64,000 nt of DNA from Rhodoferax potami (GCF_032193765.1 NZ_JAVBIJ010000001.1:372001-436000); one strand, 5' to 3'. Numbered from the stretch's first letter, positions 1 through 9,232 are shown. Notes: generated by a model not told the origin, from the sequence alone. A program made the numbers and translations.

Positions 1-1253
1 GTGGCCGCCACACCACCGACCCCGATGCTGGCGTGGGTGACAATGTCGCCTTCGATATGCAGGTTCAGCGCGAGGCAGACGGCAGAAATATCGTCTTCAA
101 AGCGTTTGGAAATCTTGTAAACGCGTGACCGCTCGTGGGGCACGGCCTTTGGCACTTTGATCCAGGCCAGCACTTCGTCCGGCGCCATGACGTTCTGGCG
201 GTAGCCGGTGTAGAGGTCTTCCAGGCGCAGTTCGCGGTGCACCGCTTTGGCCTTGTTGCCTTTGCCGCGCCAAGCCATCAGCACCACGCTGGCGCCCAAG
301 GCAATTAGCAGCGGCATGGAGTCCCCGATGGGCGAGCCATTGGCCACATTGCCGCCTAGCGTACCTGCATTGCGCACCGGAAGGCCGGCAAAGCGGCTGG
401 CAAAAGTGGCCAGCTGCGGCCGGTCAGCCACCAGGGCGGCAAACGCATCCGTCAGGGTGACGGCGGCGCCTATGGCGATGTGGTGCGGATACTGCTCCAC
501 GCGTCGCAGTTCAGCCACTTGGGTCACATCCAACACGCGCGGAAAGTCCTTGTGCATTTTGGTGACCCACAGGCCTACATCGGTGCAGCCAGCGACTATT
601 TGCGCTTGCGGATACTGGGCCCGCGCCGCCAGCAAGGCGGGCAGGGTGGTGGGGGATATATAAGAAGAATCGACCTTTAGCGCCCGTCCATCCTGCGCAA
701 GCAGCTCCAATTTTGATAGCGTTTCGGCTTCGCGCAGGTCTACGGCGGGTTGGCCCAGCATGGTCTGGGCAGCATCCAGGATAGGGCGGTAGCCGGTGCA
801 GCGGCACAAATTCCCGCTCAGTGCGTGCAGCGCGTCGTCCCGGGTGATGGGGGCGCCGGCATGGGCATGGTGGCGGTACAGGTCAAACAGGCTCATCACA
901 AAGCCGGGGGTGCAAAAGCCGCATTGCGAGCCGTGGCATTGCACCATGGCTTCTTGCGCAGGGTGCAAGCGGCCGTCGTCGGCGGCAATGTCTTCCACCG
1001 TCCACAGTGCCTTGCCGTTCAGGCTGTGGGCCATCTTGATGCAACTGTTTACTGCCTTGGTCTGCAGTTCGCCGTTGACCGATTCGCCCACGACGACGGT
1101 GCAGGCACCACAGTCCCCTTCGTTACAGCCCTCTTTGGTGCCCGTGCAGTGCAGGTCTTCGCGCAGCACCTCGAGCAGGGTGCGGGTGGGGGGAACGCCA
1201 TGCAGCGTGACGATTTCGCCGCGGCGTACAAACTTCAATGGGGTGGTGGTCAT
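1..1253 (-). CDS. xdhA: Xanthine dehydrogenase small subunit (2Fe-2S + FAD), 3' end off window
   Basis: This is the iron-sulfur/FAD subunit of molybdenum xanthine dehydrogenase, which oxidises hypoxanthine and xanthine in the cytoplasm. It reads from an ATG at 1253 with no stop before the left edge, giving 417 codons. A plant-ferredoxin-type 2Fe-2S site (GCNEGDCGAC, Cys43/48/51) is followed by the second cluster domain (QCGFCTPGF and GNLCRCTGY). The CO-dehydrogenase-type FAD domain comes next (VAGCTDVGLWV, LGGNVANGSPIGD). The linker between the Fe-S and FAD domains, around residues 178-193, is encoded by a copy of the dispersed ~45-bp repeat. The gene is divergent from a LysR regulator over 84 bp, which suggests local control. 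The large XdhB subunit is expected just off the left edge. Confidence 0.95.
   Translation of the reverse strand, partial: MTTTPLKFVRRGEIVTLHGVPPTRTLLEVLREDLHCTGTKEGCNEGDCGACTVVVGESVNGELQTKAVNSCIKMAHSLNGKALWTVEDIAADDGRLHPAQEAMVQCHGSQCGFCTPGFVMSLFDLYRHHAHAGAPITRDDALHALSGNLCRCTGYRPILDAAQTMLGQPAVDLREAETLSKLELLAQDGRALKVDSSYISPTTLPALLAARAQYPQAQIVAGCTDVGLWVTKMHKDFPRVLDVTQVAELRRVEQYPHHIAIGAAVTLTDAFAALVADRPQLATFASRFAGLPVRNAGTLGGNVANGSPIGDSMPLLIALGASVVLMAWRGKGNKAKAVHRELRLEDLYTGYRQNVMAPDEVLAWIKVPKAVPHERSRVYKISKRFEDDISAVCLALNLHIEGDIVTHASIGVGGVAA
674..720 (-). repeat. Dispersed ~45-bp repeat, copy A (inside xdhA)
   Basis: The copy begins CCTTTAGCGCCCGTCC, has the central TGCGCAAGCAGCT, and ends ATTTTGATAGC. 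It matches the copies at 45343, 55494, 54063, 9233 and 17785. It lies in frame in xdhA, between the Fe-S and FAD domains. Confidence 0.65.
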
Positions 1254-1298
1254 GCGTGTTTCCTCGTGCGGGAGGGTAATCCGGGTGTTGTTCCGTTT

Positions 1299-1318
1299 CC
1301 ATACGCATTAGCATATGG
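1299..1318. promoter_or_regulatory. Candidate LysR operator in the xdhA/LysR divergent region
   Basis: An imperfect dyad CCATACGC-ATTA-GCATATGG (7 of 8 positions pair) lies 19 bp before the LysR start and 45 bp before the xdhA start. Position and symmetry suit a LysR-type operator serving both genes. The protein-site link is inference. Confidence 0.4.
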
Positions 1319-1337
1319 GTCCAATTGAACGCTGTGT

Positions 1338-2270
1338 ATGAGAGACCAATCCCTTTTCGACAAGATAGACCTTCATTTGATCAGGGTCCTTCATACCGTG
1401 TTAACCGAGCGCAGCGTTTCGAAAGCCGCCATCCGTCTGGGCATGCACCAGCCGGCGGTCAGCGCATCGCTCAAGCGGCTGCGAGACTTTGCCGGTGACC
1501 CCTTGTTGGTGCGCTCCGGCTCCGGCATGGTACCCACCGATACGGCGCTGCGCATGCTCGAGCCCAGTGCCAGCATTTTGCGTGCCGCCGAGATGTTGTT
1601 CTCCGATGCGCGAGGGTTCGAGCCCGATGCCGCTCGCAATACCTTCCGCTTGGCCGCCAGCGATTATTTGGACCCCCTGTTTCTTCCGCGCCTGGTCGCA
1701 CAAATCAAGGAGCAGGCGCCTTTTGCGGAAATAGAAATCCACCCGCTGAGCGGTGCCTCTGACTACCGCACCCAGTTGGCGCAGGGTGATATTGATGTGG
1801 TCATCGGCAACTGGCCCCAACCGCCGGACGACCTTCATTTGGGCCGCCTTTTCGGGGACGAAGTGGTGTGCCTGGTGTCTAACAAGCACCCCGCCGTGCG
1901 CCGTGGCTGGGACCAGACCCAATGGCTGGAGGCCGAGCACATTGCGCCCGGCGCCACCCACCCGGGTGCCAAAGGAGTGATTGACGAGCACCTGAGCGGC
2001 CTCGGTTTGCAGCGGCACATTGTGGCCCGTTGCCCCCATTTCAGCCTGATTCCGGGCATGGTGGCATCAACCTTGCTCGTGTTAACTACCGGCCGCCAGT
2101 ACTGTGAACGTTTTGTGGACACCCTACCGGTGACAATAATGCCTTGCCCTGTGCAGTTCCCCCGCATGATGTACTACCAGCTCTGGCACGCCCGCACGCA
2201 CACGAGTGCGTCCAATAGGTGGCTGCGCGAGCGCATCAAGTCGGTGGCGGCCGAGCTTCGCAAAGAATAA
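1338..2270 (+). CDS. LysR-family transcriptional regulator
   Basis: A 310-aa LysR regulator. The N-terminal winged helix-turn-helix spans about residues 8-66 (DLHLIRVLHTVLTERSVSKA, then HQPAVSASLKRLRD). The effector-binding domain starts near residue 95. The ATG at 1338 gives the usual family length. The gene is divergent from xdhA and is followed after 18 bp by the nucleoside-transporter ATPase gene. By the usual LysR rule of acting on divergent neighbours, it probably controls xanthine dehydrogenase and perhaps the transporter. The effector is unknown; a purine intermediate is a guess from context. Confidence 0.92.
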   Translation: MRDQSLFDKIDLHLIRVLHTVLTERSVSKAAIRLGMHQPAVSASLKRLRDFAGDPLLVRSGSGMVPTDTALRMLEPSASILRAAEMLFSDARGFEPDAARNTFRLAASDYLDPLFLPRLVAQIKEQAPFAEIEIHPLSGASDYRTQLAQGDIDVVIGNWPQPPDDLHLGRLFGDEVVCLVSNKHPAVRRGWDQTQWLEAEHIAPGATHPGAKGVIDEHLSGLGLQRHIVARCPHFSLIPGMVASTLLVLTTGRQYCERFVDTLPVTIMPCPVQFPRMMYYQLWHARTHTSASNRWLRERIKSVAAELRKE

Positions 2271-2288
2271 TTAATACAACCCGTTCGT

Positions 2289-3857
2289 ATGGAATCTTCT
2301 CCTCCCATGCCTGTCGTCCCTCGGCTGCAATTGACAGGCATCACCAAAGCCTACCCGGGCGTGATCGCCAACAGCGACGTATCGCTTACCGTGCTGCCCG
2401 GCCAGACCCACGCCGTGCTCGGCGAAAACGGTGCCGGCAAGTCCACCTTGATGAAGATTATTTACGGTTCCATCAAGCCCGATGCCGGCCAAGTGCTGTT
2501 CAACGGCAAGCCTGTCAACATTCGCAACCCCAAAGAAGCGCGGGCGCTGGGCATCAGCATGGTGTTCCAGCACTTCAACCTGTTTGACACCATCACAGTG
2601 GCGGAAAACGTGTGGCTAGGTCTGGACAAGGCGCAAAGCCTGGAGCAGGTTACCGCCAGCATCACCGCCAAGGCGGCCGAATACGGTCTGGACATCGACC
2701 CCAGCCGCCCGGTGCACACCCTGAGCGTGGGTGAGATGCAGCGGGTGGAAATCATCCGCGCCTTGCTGACCAACCCGCAGTTGCTGATCTTGGATGAGCC
2801 CACCTCGGTGCTGACCCCGCAAGCGGTGGAAAAGCTGTTTGTGGTGCTCAAAAAGCTGGCCTCAGAGGGCTGCAGTATTTTGTATATCTCACACAAATTG
2901 CACGAGATCCGCGAGTTGTGCAACGCCTGCACCGTGCTGCGCGGCGGCAAGGTCACCGGGGTGTGCAATCCGGCCGAAGAATCCAACGCATCTCTGTCCC
3001 GCCTGATGATCGGCGCGGAACCGCCGCAGCTGGAGCATCGCCCCCAACAAGCCGGCTCGCCAGTACTCACCGTTAAAAACCTGAGCCTGGCCCGCGAAGA
3101 CCAGTTCGGTGTAGATCTAAACGGTATTTCGCTCACGGTGCATGCGGGTGAGGTGGTGGGCATTGCGGGTGTGTCCGGCAATGGCCAAAGGGAGCTGCTC
3201 TACGCCCTGTCGGGTGAAGACGTGCGCGCGCCCAAGGGCAGTGTGAGCATGGGTAAGGCCGATGTGTCTTCCATGCACCCCGGCGGCCGGCGCAAGCTGG
3301 GCCTGCACTTTGTGCCCGAGGAACGATTGGGCCGTGGTGCGGTGCCTACCCTGAGTCTGGCGCAAAACATGTTGCTGACCCGCACCGAGTCCATTTCTGC
3401 GCCCAAGTTCGCCGGCGGCTGGATCCGGGTGCGCCAGTTGGAAGACCATGCCGCGCGCATCATCAAGGCCTTCAACGTCAAGGCCAATGGCCCCACGGCT
3501 GCGGCGCGCTCGCTCTCCGGCGGTAATTTGCAGAAGTTCATTGTGGGCCGCGAGATCGATGCAGCGCCCAAGCTGTTCATCGTGTCCCAGCCCACCTGGG
3601 GCGTGGACGTGGGGGCCGCAGCGCAGATCCGCGGCGAAATTCTAGCCCTGCGGGATGCCGGCTGCGCAGTCCTCGTGGTGAGCGAAGAGCTCGACGAATT
3701 GTTTGAGGTGAGCGACCGCCTGCACGTGATTGCACATGGTCGGCTGTCGCCATCGGTGCCGGTGGCGGAAGCCACGGTCGAAAAGATTGGGGAATGGATG
3801 AGTGGATTGTGGGAAGGCTCCGGCGCAGCCGCTGCTGTGGAGGTGGCCCATGGCTAA
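2289..3857 (+). CDS. ABC transporter ATPase of a BMP-type purine nucleoside importer (two ABC domains)
   Basis: A 522-aa duplicated ATPase of the sugar/nucleoside class (YufO/NupO or RbsA-like). The first half has an intact Walker A (GENGAGKST), the signature LSVGEMQRVEI and Walker B LLILDEPTSVL. The second half has a degenerate Walker A (GVSGNGQRE), the signature LSGGNLQKFIVGRE and an altered Walker B region (LFIVSQPTWGVDVG), so only one site is expected to be fully catalytic, as is common in this class. It begins 18 bp after the LysR gene and overlaps the first permease gene by 8 bp, so the four transporter genes form one operon. BMP-type importers usually carry nucleosides or purine-related compounds, which fits xdhA and the deaminases nearby. 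Confidence 0.93.
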   Translation: MESSPPMPVVPRLQLTGITKAYPGVIANSDVSLTVLPGQTHAVLGENGAGKSTLMKIIYGSIKPDAGQVLFNGKPVNIRNPKEARALGISMVFQHFNLFDTITVAENVWLGLDKAQSLEQVTASITAKAAEYGLDIDPSRPVHTLSVGEMQRVEIIRALLTNPQLLILDEPTSVLTPQAVEKLFVVLKKLASEGCSILYISHKLHEIRELCNACTVLRGGKVTGVCNPAEESNASLSRLMIGAEPPQLEHRPQQAGSPVLTVKNLSLAREDQFGVDLNGISLTVHAGEVVGIAGVSGNGQRELLYALSGEDVRAPKGSVSMGKADVSSMHPGGRRKLGLHFVPEERLGRGAVPTLSLAQNMLLTRTESISAPKFAGGWIRVRQLEDHAARIIKAFNVKANGPTAAARSLSGGNLQKFIVGREIDAAPKLFIVSQPTWGVDVGAAAQIRGEILALRDAGCAVLVVSEELDELFEVSDRLHVIAHGRLSPSVPVAEATVEKIGEWMSGLWEGSGAAAAVEVAHG

Positions 3858-4935
3858 AGCCGGATTGAAACTCGAAGCCCGGCCCCAGCCGTCCAAAGCT
3901 TGGGGCTACGGTTCGCCGGTGCTCGCGCTACTGGTGACGGTGCTCATCGGTATCGTGCTGTTCATGGCACTGGGCAAAGACCCGGTGCGGGGTCTGTTGG
4001 TGTTTTTCTGGGAGCCTATCAAGAGCGGTTACGCCCTGGGTGAACTTGTGGTCAAGGCGACCCCATTACTGCTGATTGCGCTGGGGCTGGCGGTCTGTTT
4101 CCGCTCGAATGTGTGGAATATCGGAGCCGAGGGGCAGTACATCATTGGCGCGGTGGCGGCCAGTGGTGTGGCCTTGCTGGCCGAAAAAACCACCGGGGGC
4201 TGGATTGTGGTGCCCGTGGTGATAGCGGGCATTGCCGGGGGCATGGCCTGGGCCGGGCTCACCGCCTTCTTGCGCGACAAATTCAACGCCAATGAAATCC
4301 TGGTTAGCTTGATGCTGGTGTACGTGGCGGTGCAGGTACTGGGCTATCTGGTCTACGGGCCCTGGAAAGATCCTTTGGGCTACAACTTTCCGCAAACCAA
4401 AACCTTTGAGGCGGCCACCCGCATTCCACGGCTGTTTCAGGGCTCCCGCATGACGATCGGCGTGGTGTTTGCGGTGGTGGCCGTGGCTGGTATTTGGATT
4501 TTTCTGTTCCGCACACGTGCCGGGTTTGCCCAGCAGGTCGGCGGGTTGGCGCCTGCCGCTGCCCGATATGCCGGTTTCTCATCACGCAAAGCGCTGTGGA
4601 CCGCCTTGCTGGTATCCGGCGGCATGGCGGGCTTGGCTGGCGCGCTGGAAGTGGCAGGCCCCATCGGCCAGCTCACCCCCTATGTGCCGGCCGGCTACGG
4701 CTTTGCGGCCATCATCGTGGCCTATGTGGGGCGCCTGCATCCGGTGGGTATGATGTTTTCGGCGCTGCTGATGAGCATGTTTTATATCGGTGGCGAGCTC
4801 GCCCAGTCCCGTTTGGGGCTGCCCAAGTCTCTGACAGGTGTGTTCCAGGGCTTGCTGTTGTTCAGCCTCTTGGCTTGCGATACGTTGGTGAATTACCGCC
4901 TCAAATGGGTCTCCGCTGCAGGAGGTAAAAAATAA
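3850..4935 (+). CDS. ABC transporter permease 1 (BMP/nucleoside family)
   Basis: A 361-aa inner-membrane permease of the BPD_transp_2 class (YufP/NupP-like). I chose the ATG at 3850 (MAKAGLKLEARPQPS) over the upstream in-frame codon at 3802, which would overlap the ATPase gene by 56 bp; 3850 gives a typical 8-bp coupled overlap. Multiple hydrophobic segments are evident, including one near residue 25. The conserved cytoplasmic region NVWNIGAEGQYIIGAVAA is characteristic of this family. The stop overlaps the next start (TAATG), preceded by a GGAGG Shine-Dalgarno at 4920-4924. Confidence 0.92.
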   Translation: MAKAGLKLEARPQPSKAWGYGSPVLALLVTVLIGIVLFMALGKDPVRGLLVFFWEPIKSGYALGELVVKATPLLLIALGLAVCFRSNVWNIGAEGQYIIGAVAASGVALLAEKTTGGWIVVPVVIAGIAGGMAWAGLTAFLRDKFNANEILVSLMLVYVAVQVLGYLVYGPWKDPLGYNFPQTKTFEAATRIPRLFQGSRMTIGVVFAVVAVAGIWIFLFRTRAGFAQQVGGLAPAAARYAGFSSRKALWTALLVSGGMAGLAGALEVAGPIGQLTPYVPAGYGFAAIIVAYVGRLHPVGMMFSALLMSMFYIGGELAQSRLGLPKSLTGVFQGLLLFSLLACDTLVNYRLKWVSAAGGKK

Positions 4936-5855
4936 TGGATGCGTATGCACTGCTGATCGCAGCAACTCTGAATGCCGGCACGGTGCTGGCCATTGCCTCG
5001 CTCGGCCTGTTGATCAACGAAAAAGCCGGCATCGTCAATCTAGGTGCCGAGGGCATGATGCTGTGCGCCGCTATTGCCGGCTTTGCGGCGGTGGTGCACA
5101 CCGGCAGCGATGTGGCGGGTTTCATGGCCGGTATTGCCGCAGGTGCGGTCATGGCAGCCATCTTCGGTGTGCTGGTGATCTGGCTCAACACCAACCAATA
5201 CGCCACCGGCTTGGCCCTGAGCCTCTTCGGCGCGGGGTTCTCTGCGTTTGCAGGGATTTCGTATGTTCAGGAAAAAATGCCCGATCGGCCCAGCTTCGCG
5301 ATTCCCGGCCTCTCGGACATCCCGTTTGTGGGCCCCGCCTTGTTCAAACACCACCCGATGGTGTACCTGACGGTACTGTTTGCACTGGGGTTGATCTGGT
5401 TTTTGTACCGCACCCGTGCCGGTTTGATTTTGCGCAGCGTGGGCGAGAGCCCTGAGTCTGCGCATGCACTGGGGTACCCGGTGCGCGCCATCCGCTTAGG
5501 CGCCGTAGTGTGCGGCGGCGCACTGTGCGGTTTGGCGGGTGCGTATATATCTGTGATTTACACCCCCTTGTGGGTCGAGGGCATGGTGGCCGGCAAAGGC
5601 TGGATCGCGTTGGCTCTGACCACTTTTGCCACTTGGCGCCCGGCACGGGTGTTGCTTGGAGCCTATTTGTTCGGCGGCGTGACCATGTTGCAGTTTCATT
5701 TGCAGGGTATCGGCGTCGAAGTGCCCAGCCAGTTCTTGACCATGTTGCCGTATCTTGCGACCATCGTGGTCTTGGCTCTTATTTCGCGCAATCCGCGTTG
5801 GATCCGGATTAACATGCCGGCCTCTATTGGCAAGCCGTTTTATCCGGGTTCCTGA
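4935..5855 (+). CDS. ABC transporter permease 2 (BMP/nucleoside family)
   Basis: A 306-aa membrane permease, partner of the preceding one (YufQ/NupQ-like). It is almost entirely hydrophobic and carries the family motif NEKAGIVNLGAEGMMLCAA near residues 28-46. Translation is coupled through the TAATG overlap. The two permeases probably form a heterodimeric channel fed by the lipoprotein encoded downstream. Confidence 0.92.
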   Translation: MDAYALLIAATLNAGTVLAIASLGLLINEKAGIVNLGAEGMMLCAAIAGFAAVVHTGSDVAGFMAGIAAGAVMAAIFGVLVIWLNTNQYATGLALSLFGAGFSAFAGISYVQEKMPDRPSFAIPGLSDIPFVGPALFKHHPMVYLTVLFALGLIWFLYRTRAGLILRSVGESPESAHALGYPVRAIRLGAVVCGGALCGLAGAYISVIYTPLWVEGMVAGKGWIALALTTFATWRPARVLLGAYLFGGVTMLQFHLQGIGVEVPSQFLTMLPYLATIVVLALISRNPRWIRINMPASIGKPFYPGS

Positions 5856-5903
5856 CGCGCGAAAGTTTTGGTTGGATCTCTCGTTTTTTTATAAGGAAGT
5901 GAC

Positions 5904-7061
5904 ATGACAGATTTGCAAAAACGCTCCTTGCTCAAGGTAGCGGCCCTTACAGCCGTTGCTGGCGCTGCCTTGGTTGGCTGCGGCAAGAAGGAAGAGCCGG
6001 CTCCCGCGCCGGCACCGGCTCCAGTTGCCTCCGCACCTGCGCCCAAGCCAGAACCTTTGAAAATTGCGTTCGCCTACGTCGGCCCTGTGGGCGACGGCGG
6101 CTGGACATTCGCACACGACAATGCCCGCAAGGCGCTCGAAGCCGAGTTCGGCGATAAGATCGTCACTTCCTTCGTGGAAAACGTGCCTGAGTCTGCGGAC
6201 GCTGAGCGCGTGATCCGCGAAATGGCCAGCAGCGGCAACAAGCTGATTTTCGGCACGACCTTCGGCTACATGGAGCCCATGCTCAAAGTTGCGCCCGAAT
6301 TCAAGGACGTGAAGTTCGAGCACGCTACCGGCTACAAGCAAGCCGACAACATGCGGACTTACGACAGCCGCACCTACGAAGGCGCGTACATGGCGGGTGT
6401 GATCGCCGGCAAAATGACCAAGACCAACACCTTGGGTGTGGTGGCTTCGATCCCAATTCCTGAAGTGATCCGCAACATCAACAGCTTTACCTTGGGCGCT
6501 CAAAGCAGCAACCCCAAGATCAAGACCAAAGTGGTGTGGGTGAACGGCTGGTTTGATCCACCCAAAGAAACCGAAGCTGCGACTTCCTTGATCAACGGCG
6601 GTGCCGACGTTCTGTTCCAGAACACCGACTCTGCCGCTGTCTTGAAGACCGCGGAAGCCAAGGGCAAGCGCGCTTTCGGTTGGGACTCTGACATGACCGC
6701 CTACGGCCCCAAGGCCCACTTGGCATCTGCAGTGATCAACTGGGGTCCTTACTACATCAAGGCCACCAAAGACGCCCTGGAAGGCACCTGGACTGGTAAC
6801 ACCGGTGTCTGGTGGGGTGTGAAAGAAGGCGCGATCGATATCGTTTCCGTCGCCGAAGACGTGCCCGCTGAAACCAAAACCAAGGTCGAAGAGATCAAAA
6901 AGGGCTTGGCCGACGGTAGCTTCTCTATCTGGAAAGGTCCTCTGAAGGACAACGCTGGCAAGGAAATCTTGAAAGACGGCGAAACCGCTGACGACAAGTT
7001 CCTGTCCGGCGTGAACTTCTACGTCAAGGGCGTGGAAGGCAAGGTTCCCGGCGCCAAATAA
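5904..7061 (+). CDS. BMP-family substrate-binding lipoprotein (nucleoside/purine receptor)
   Basis: A 385-aa periplasmic receptor of the Bmp (PnrA/Med) family, the specificity component of the importer. It has a lipoprotein signal (KRSLLKVAALTAVAG) with lipobox LVGC, Cys26 as the lipid-attachment site, then a Pro/Ala-rich tether. The body shows Bmp signatures such as GPVGDGGWTFAHDNARKALE, LIFGTTFGYMEP and GADVLFQNTDSAAVL. An AAGGAAG ribosome site precedes the ATG. It sits 48 bp after permease 2 and ends at a strong terminator. The exact ligand cannot be read from sequence; the neighbourhood points to purine nucleosides or bases. Confidence 0.94.
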   Translation: MTDLQKRSLLKVAALTAVAGAALVGCGKKEEPAPAPAPAPVASAPAPKPEPLKIAFAYVGPVGDGGWTFAHDNARKALEAEFGDKIVTSFVENVPESADAERVIREMASSGNKLIFGTTFGYMEPMLKVAPEFKDVKFEHATGYKQADNMRTYDSRTYEGAYMAGVIAGKMTKTNTLGVVASIPIPEVIRNINSFTLGAQSSNPKIKTKVVWVNGWFDPPKETEAATSLINGGADVLFQNTDSAAVLKTAEAKGKRAFGWDSDMTAYGPKAHLASAVINWGPYYIKATKDALEGTWTGNTGVWWGVKEGAIDIVSVAEDVPAETKTKVEEIKKGLADGSFSIWKGPLKDNAGKEILKDGETADDKFLSGVNFYVKGVEGKVPGAK

Positions 7062-7078
7062 TGGTGACCCGGTAAGTG

Positions 7079-7106
7079 AAAGGGCCGCCCTGTGCGGCCC
7101 TTTTTT
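7079..7106 (+). terminator. Rho-independent terminator of the transporter operon
   Basis: Stem AGGGCCGC/GCGGCCCT with a five-base loop, extended by AA/TT pairs and followed by a run of six T. It lies 18 bp after the receptor gene stop. Confidence 0.92.
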
Positions 7107-7141
7107 GTTAATGGCTGCTACATAGTTGCATCTTGGACAGC

Positions 7142-8131
7142 ATGGAATCTTTGACAGAAGCCCGTATGTGGCACCCGGTCGCGCAAAGCACCGCTTTGCA
7201 AGCAGCCCCCTTGGGCGTGCAGTTGCTCGGTCAATCGGTAGTGCTCTGGCGCGATGACGCAGGCACCGCCCACGCGTGGGCGGATCAATGCCCCCATCGC
7301 GGTGCCAAGCTGTCGTTGGGGCGGGTGTGTTCGGGGCACTTGGAGTGCCCATATCACGGCTGGCAATTTGCGGCGGATGGTGCCTGTATCAAGGTGCCGG
7401 CGCTTCCCGGCTTTGTGCCACCTGACGGCCATGCCGCTCGCGTGTTCGGCGTCGAAGAGCACTATGGGCTCCTGTGGGTGCAGCTGGAGGCGGACCCGAC
7501 CCGTACGGTGCCGCCGTTTGCGGCGGAATCCGATGGCGGTTTGCGGAAAGTGCTGTGCGGCCCCTACGACGTGGCCACCAGCGCGCCGCGGATTGTGGAA
7601 AACTTTCTGGACATGGCGCACTTCGGTTTTGTGCACGAAGGTTGGCTCGGCATGCGCGAAGCGACCGCGATTGACGACTACACGGTAGAGCCCACCCCCA
7701 CGGGTTTGCGTGCCACCCAATGCAAAGCCTGGCAGCCCCAAAGCAATGTGCACTCTACCGCCCCTGCACAGGTCGAGTACACCTACGAAGTCGTCGCACC
7801 GTATACCGCTGTGCTGACCAAGGTGCCTGACGCCGCCAGTGTGGCGCTGCAGGGCTTCCGCGAGTCCATCGCATTGTTCATTTGCCCGACAACACCGGAG
7901 ACCAGCCGCGTCTGGTTCCGCTTGGCCATGGCCGACTTTGAGTCGCCGGATGCCAAGCTACAAGATTTCCAGCACACCATCTTCATGCAAGACAAACCGG
8001 TGCTGGAATCGCAAACCCCCCAATGCCTGCCCCTGGATGTGCGCGCCGAAGTGCACACCGCGGCAGACAAAGCCTCATCGGCATACCGCCGGTTTCTCAA
8101 ACAAGAACGTATTACTTTTGGAGTCTGCTGA
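7142..8131 (+). CDS. Rieske 2Fe-2S aromatic-ring-hydroxylating-type oxygenase, possibly acting on purines
   Basis: A 329-aa oxygenase alpha subunit. The N-terminal Rieske domain binds 2Fe-2S through CPHRG (Cys50, His52) and CPYHGW (Cys69, His72). The catalytic domain has the mononuclear-iron signature DMAHFGFVH (DxxHxxxxH). A TTG at 7133 is an alternative start; I prefer the ATG at 7142, though neither has a clear ribosome site. The stop overlaps the start of the adenine deaminase gene (TGATG), so the two are translationally coupled. Known purine-active Rieske enzymes include HpxD (hypoxanthine oxidation in Klebsiella) and Ndm methylxanthine demethylases. The role here is inferred from neighbours only. 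No reductase partner gene is adjacent. Confidence 0.88.
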   Translation: MESLTEARMWHPVAQSTALQAAPLGVQLLGQSVVLWRDDAGTAHAWADQCPHRGAKLSLGRVCSGHLECPYHGWQFAADGACIKVPALPGFVPPDGHAARVFGVEEHYGLLWVQLEADPTRTVPPFAAESDGGLRKVLCGPYDVATSAPRIVENFLDMAHFGFVHEGWLGMREATAIDDYTVEPTPTGLRATQCKAWQPQSNVHSTAPAQVEYTYEVVAPYTAVLTKVPDAASVALQGFRESIALFICPTTPETSRVWFRLAMADFESPDAKLQDFQHTIFMQDKPVLESQTPQCLPLDVRAEVHTAADKASSAYRRFLKQERITFGVC

Positions 8132-9180
8132 TGACCAATTTTCCTGCCGTCAAGAGCGTATCTGCTGATCGCATGCCCGCCCTGTTGCGCGCCATGCCCA
8201 AGGCGGAATTGCACATGCACATCGAAGGCTCGCTGGAGCCCGAGCTCATGTTTGCGCTGGCCAAGCGCAACAGCGTGCCTTTGCGCTTTCCCAGCGAACA
8301 AGCGCTGCGCGACGCTTATGTGTTCAACAACCTGCAAGAGTTTTTGGACATCTACCACGAGGGCACCATGGTGCTGAAGACCGAGCAGGACTTCTACGAC
8401 ATGACCTGCGCGTATCTGGCCAAAGCGCAGGCTGACAACGTGTTGCACACCGAAATCTTCTTCGACACCCAAACCCACACTGGCCACGGCCTGAGCGCCG
8501 ATGTGGTCATCAACGGCCTGTACCGCGCCTGCGCGGATGCGCCTGCCAAGTTCGGCATGACCGCCTCGCTCATTTTGTGCTTCCTGCGCCATTTGAGCGA
8601 AGAAGAAGCCTTTGAATGCCTGGAGCAGGCGCTGCCGTTGCGCGACAAGATTGTCGGTATCGGCTTGGCATCCAGCGAAGTGGGGCACCCGCCCGAGAAG
8701 TTTGCCAAGGTCTACGCCCGCGCTCGCGAGTTGGGCTTCCGGTTGGTGGCGCACGCAGGTGAAGAGGCGCCCCCTGCCTACATCTGGAGCGCGCTGGATG
8801 TGCTCAAGGTCGAGCGCATCGACCACGGCGTGCAAGCCATCCATGACGCGGCCCTGATGCAGCGTCTGGCCGCAGACAAGATGCCGCTCACCGTGTGCCC
8901 GCTGTCCAACCTGAAGCTGCGCGTGTTCCCCACACTGGCACAGCACAACATCGGCACCATGCTGGACGCCGGCATCATGGCTACTGTCAATTCCGACGAC
9001 CCGGCGTACTTCGGCGGCTACCTGAACGAAAACTTCACCCAGACATTTGCCGCCCTGGGCCTGAGCGCCCAGCACGCGTATGCGCTGGCACGTAACAGCT
9101 TTGATGCCAGCTTTATCGATGCATCCCTGCGCCAGAAGTACGTGCAGCGCTTGGATGGGGTGTTTGAAACTTTCCGCTGA
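8131..9180 (+). CDS. add: Adenosine/adenine deaminase family protein, probably adenine deaminase
   Basis: A 349-aa zinc hydrolase of the adenosine deaminase superfamily. Metal-binding and catalytic motifs are PKAELHMHIEGSLEPELMF, VAHAGEEAPPAYIW, ERIDHGVQA and VNSDDPAYFGGYL. The segments NNLQEFLDIYHEG and SSEVGHPPEKF are typical of the proteobacterial branch that deaminates adenine (the PA0148 type) rather than adenosine, so hypoxanthine is the likely product. The ATG at 8131 overlaps the Rieske stop; the longer in-frame extension to 8023 lies within the Rieske gene. In context it feeds xanthine dehydrogenase. Substrate choice is inference from motif resemblance. Confidence 0.92.
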   Translation: MTNFPAVKSVSADRMPALLRAMPKAELHMHIEGSLEPELMFALAKRNSVPLRFPSEQALRDAYVFNNLQEFLDIYHEGTMVLKTEQDFYDMTCAYLAKAQADNVLHTEIFFDTQTHTGHGLSADVVINGLYRACADAPAKFGMTASLILCFLRHLSEEEAFECLEQALPLRDKIVGIGLASSEVGHPPEKFAKVYARARELGFRLVAHAGEEAPPAYIWSALDVLKVERIDHGVQAIHDAALMQRLAADKMPLTVCPLSNLKLRVFPTLAQHNIGTMLDAGIMATVNSDDPAYFGGYLNENFTQTFAALGLSAQHAYALARNSFDASFIDASLRQKYVQRLDGVFETFR

Positions 9181-9232
9181 GCACCCGCCAAGCGCGCTCG
9201 CCTGCTCCCGGGCGGCGTTTGAGTGCCAAATA

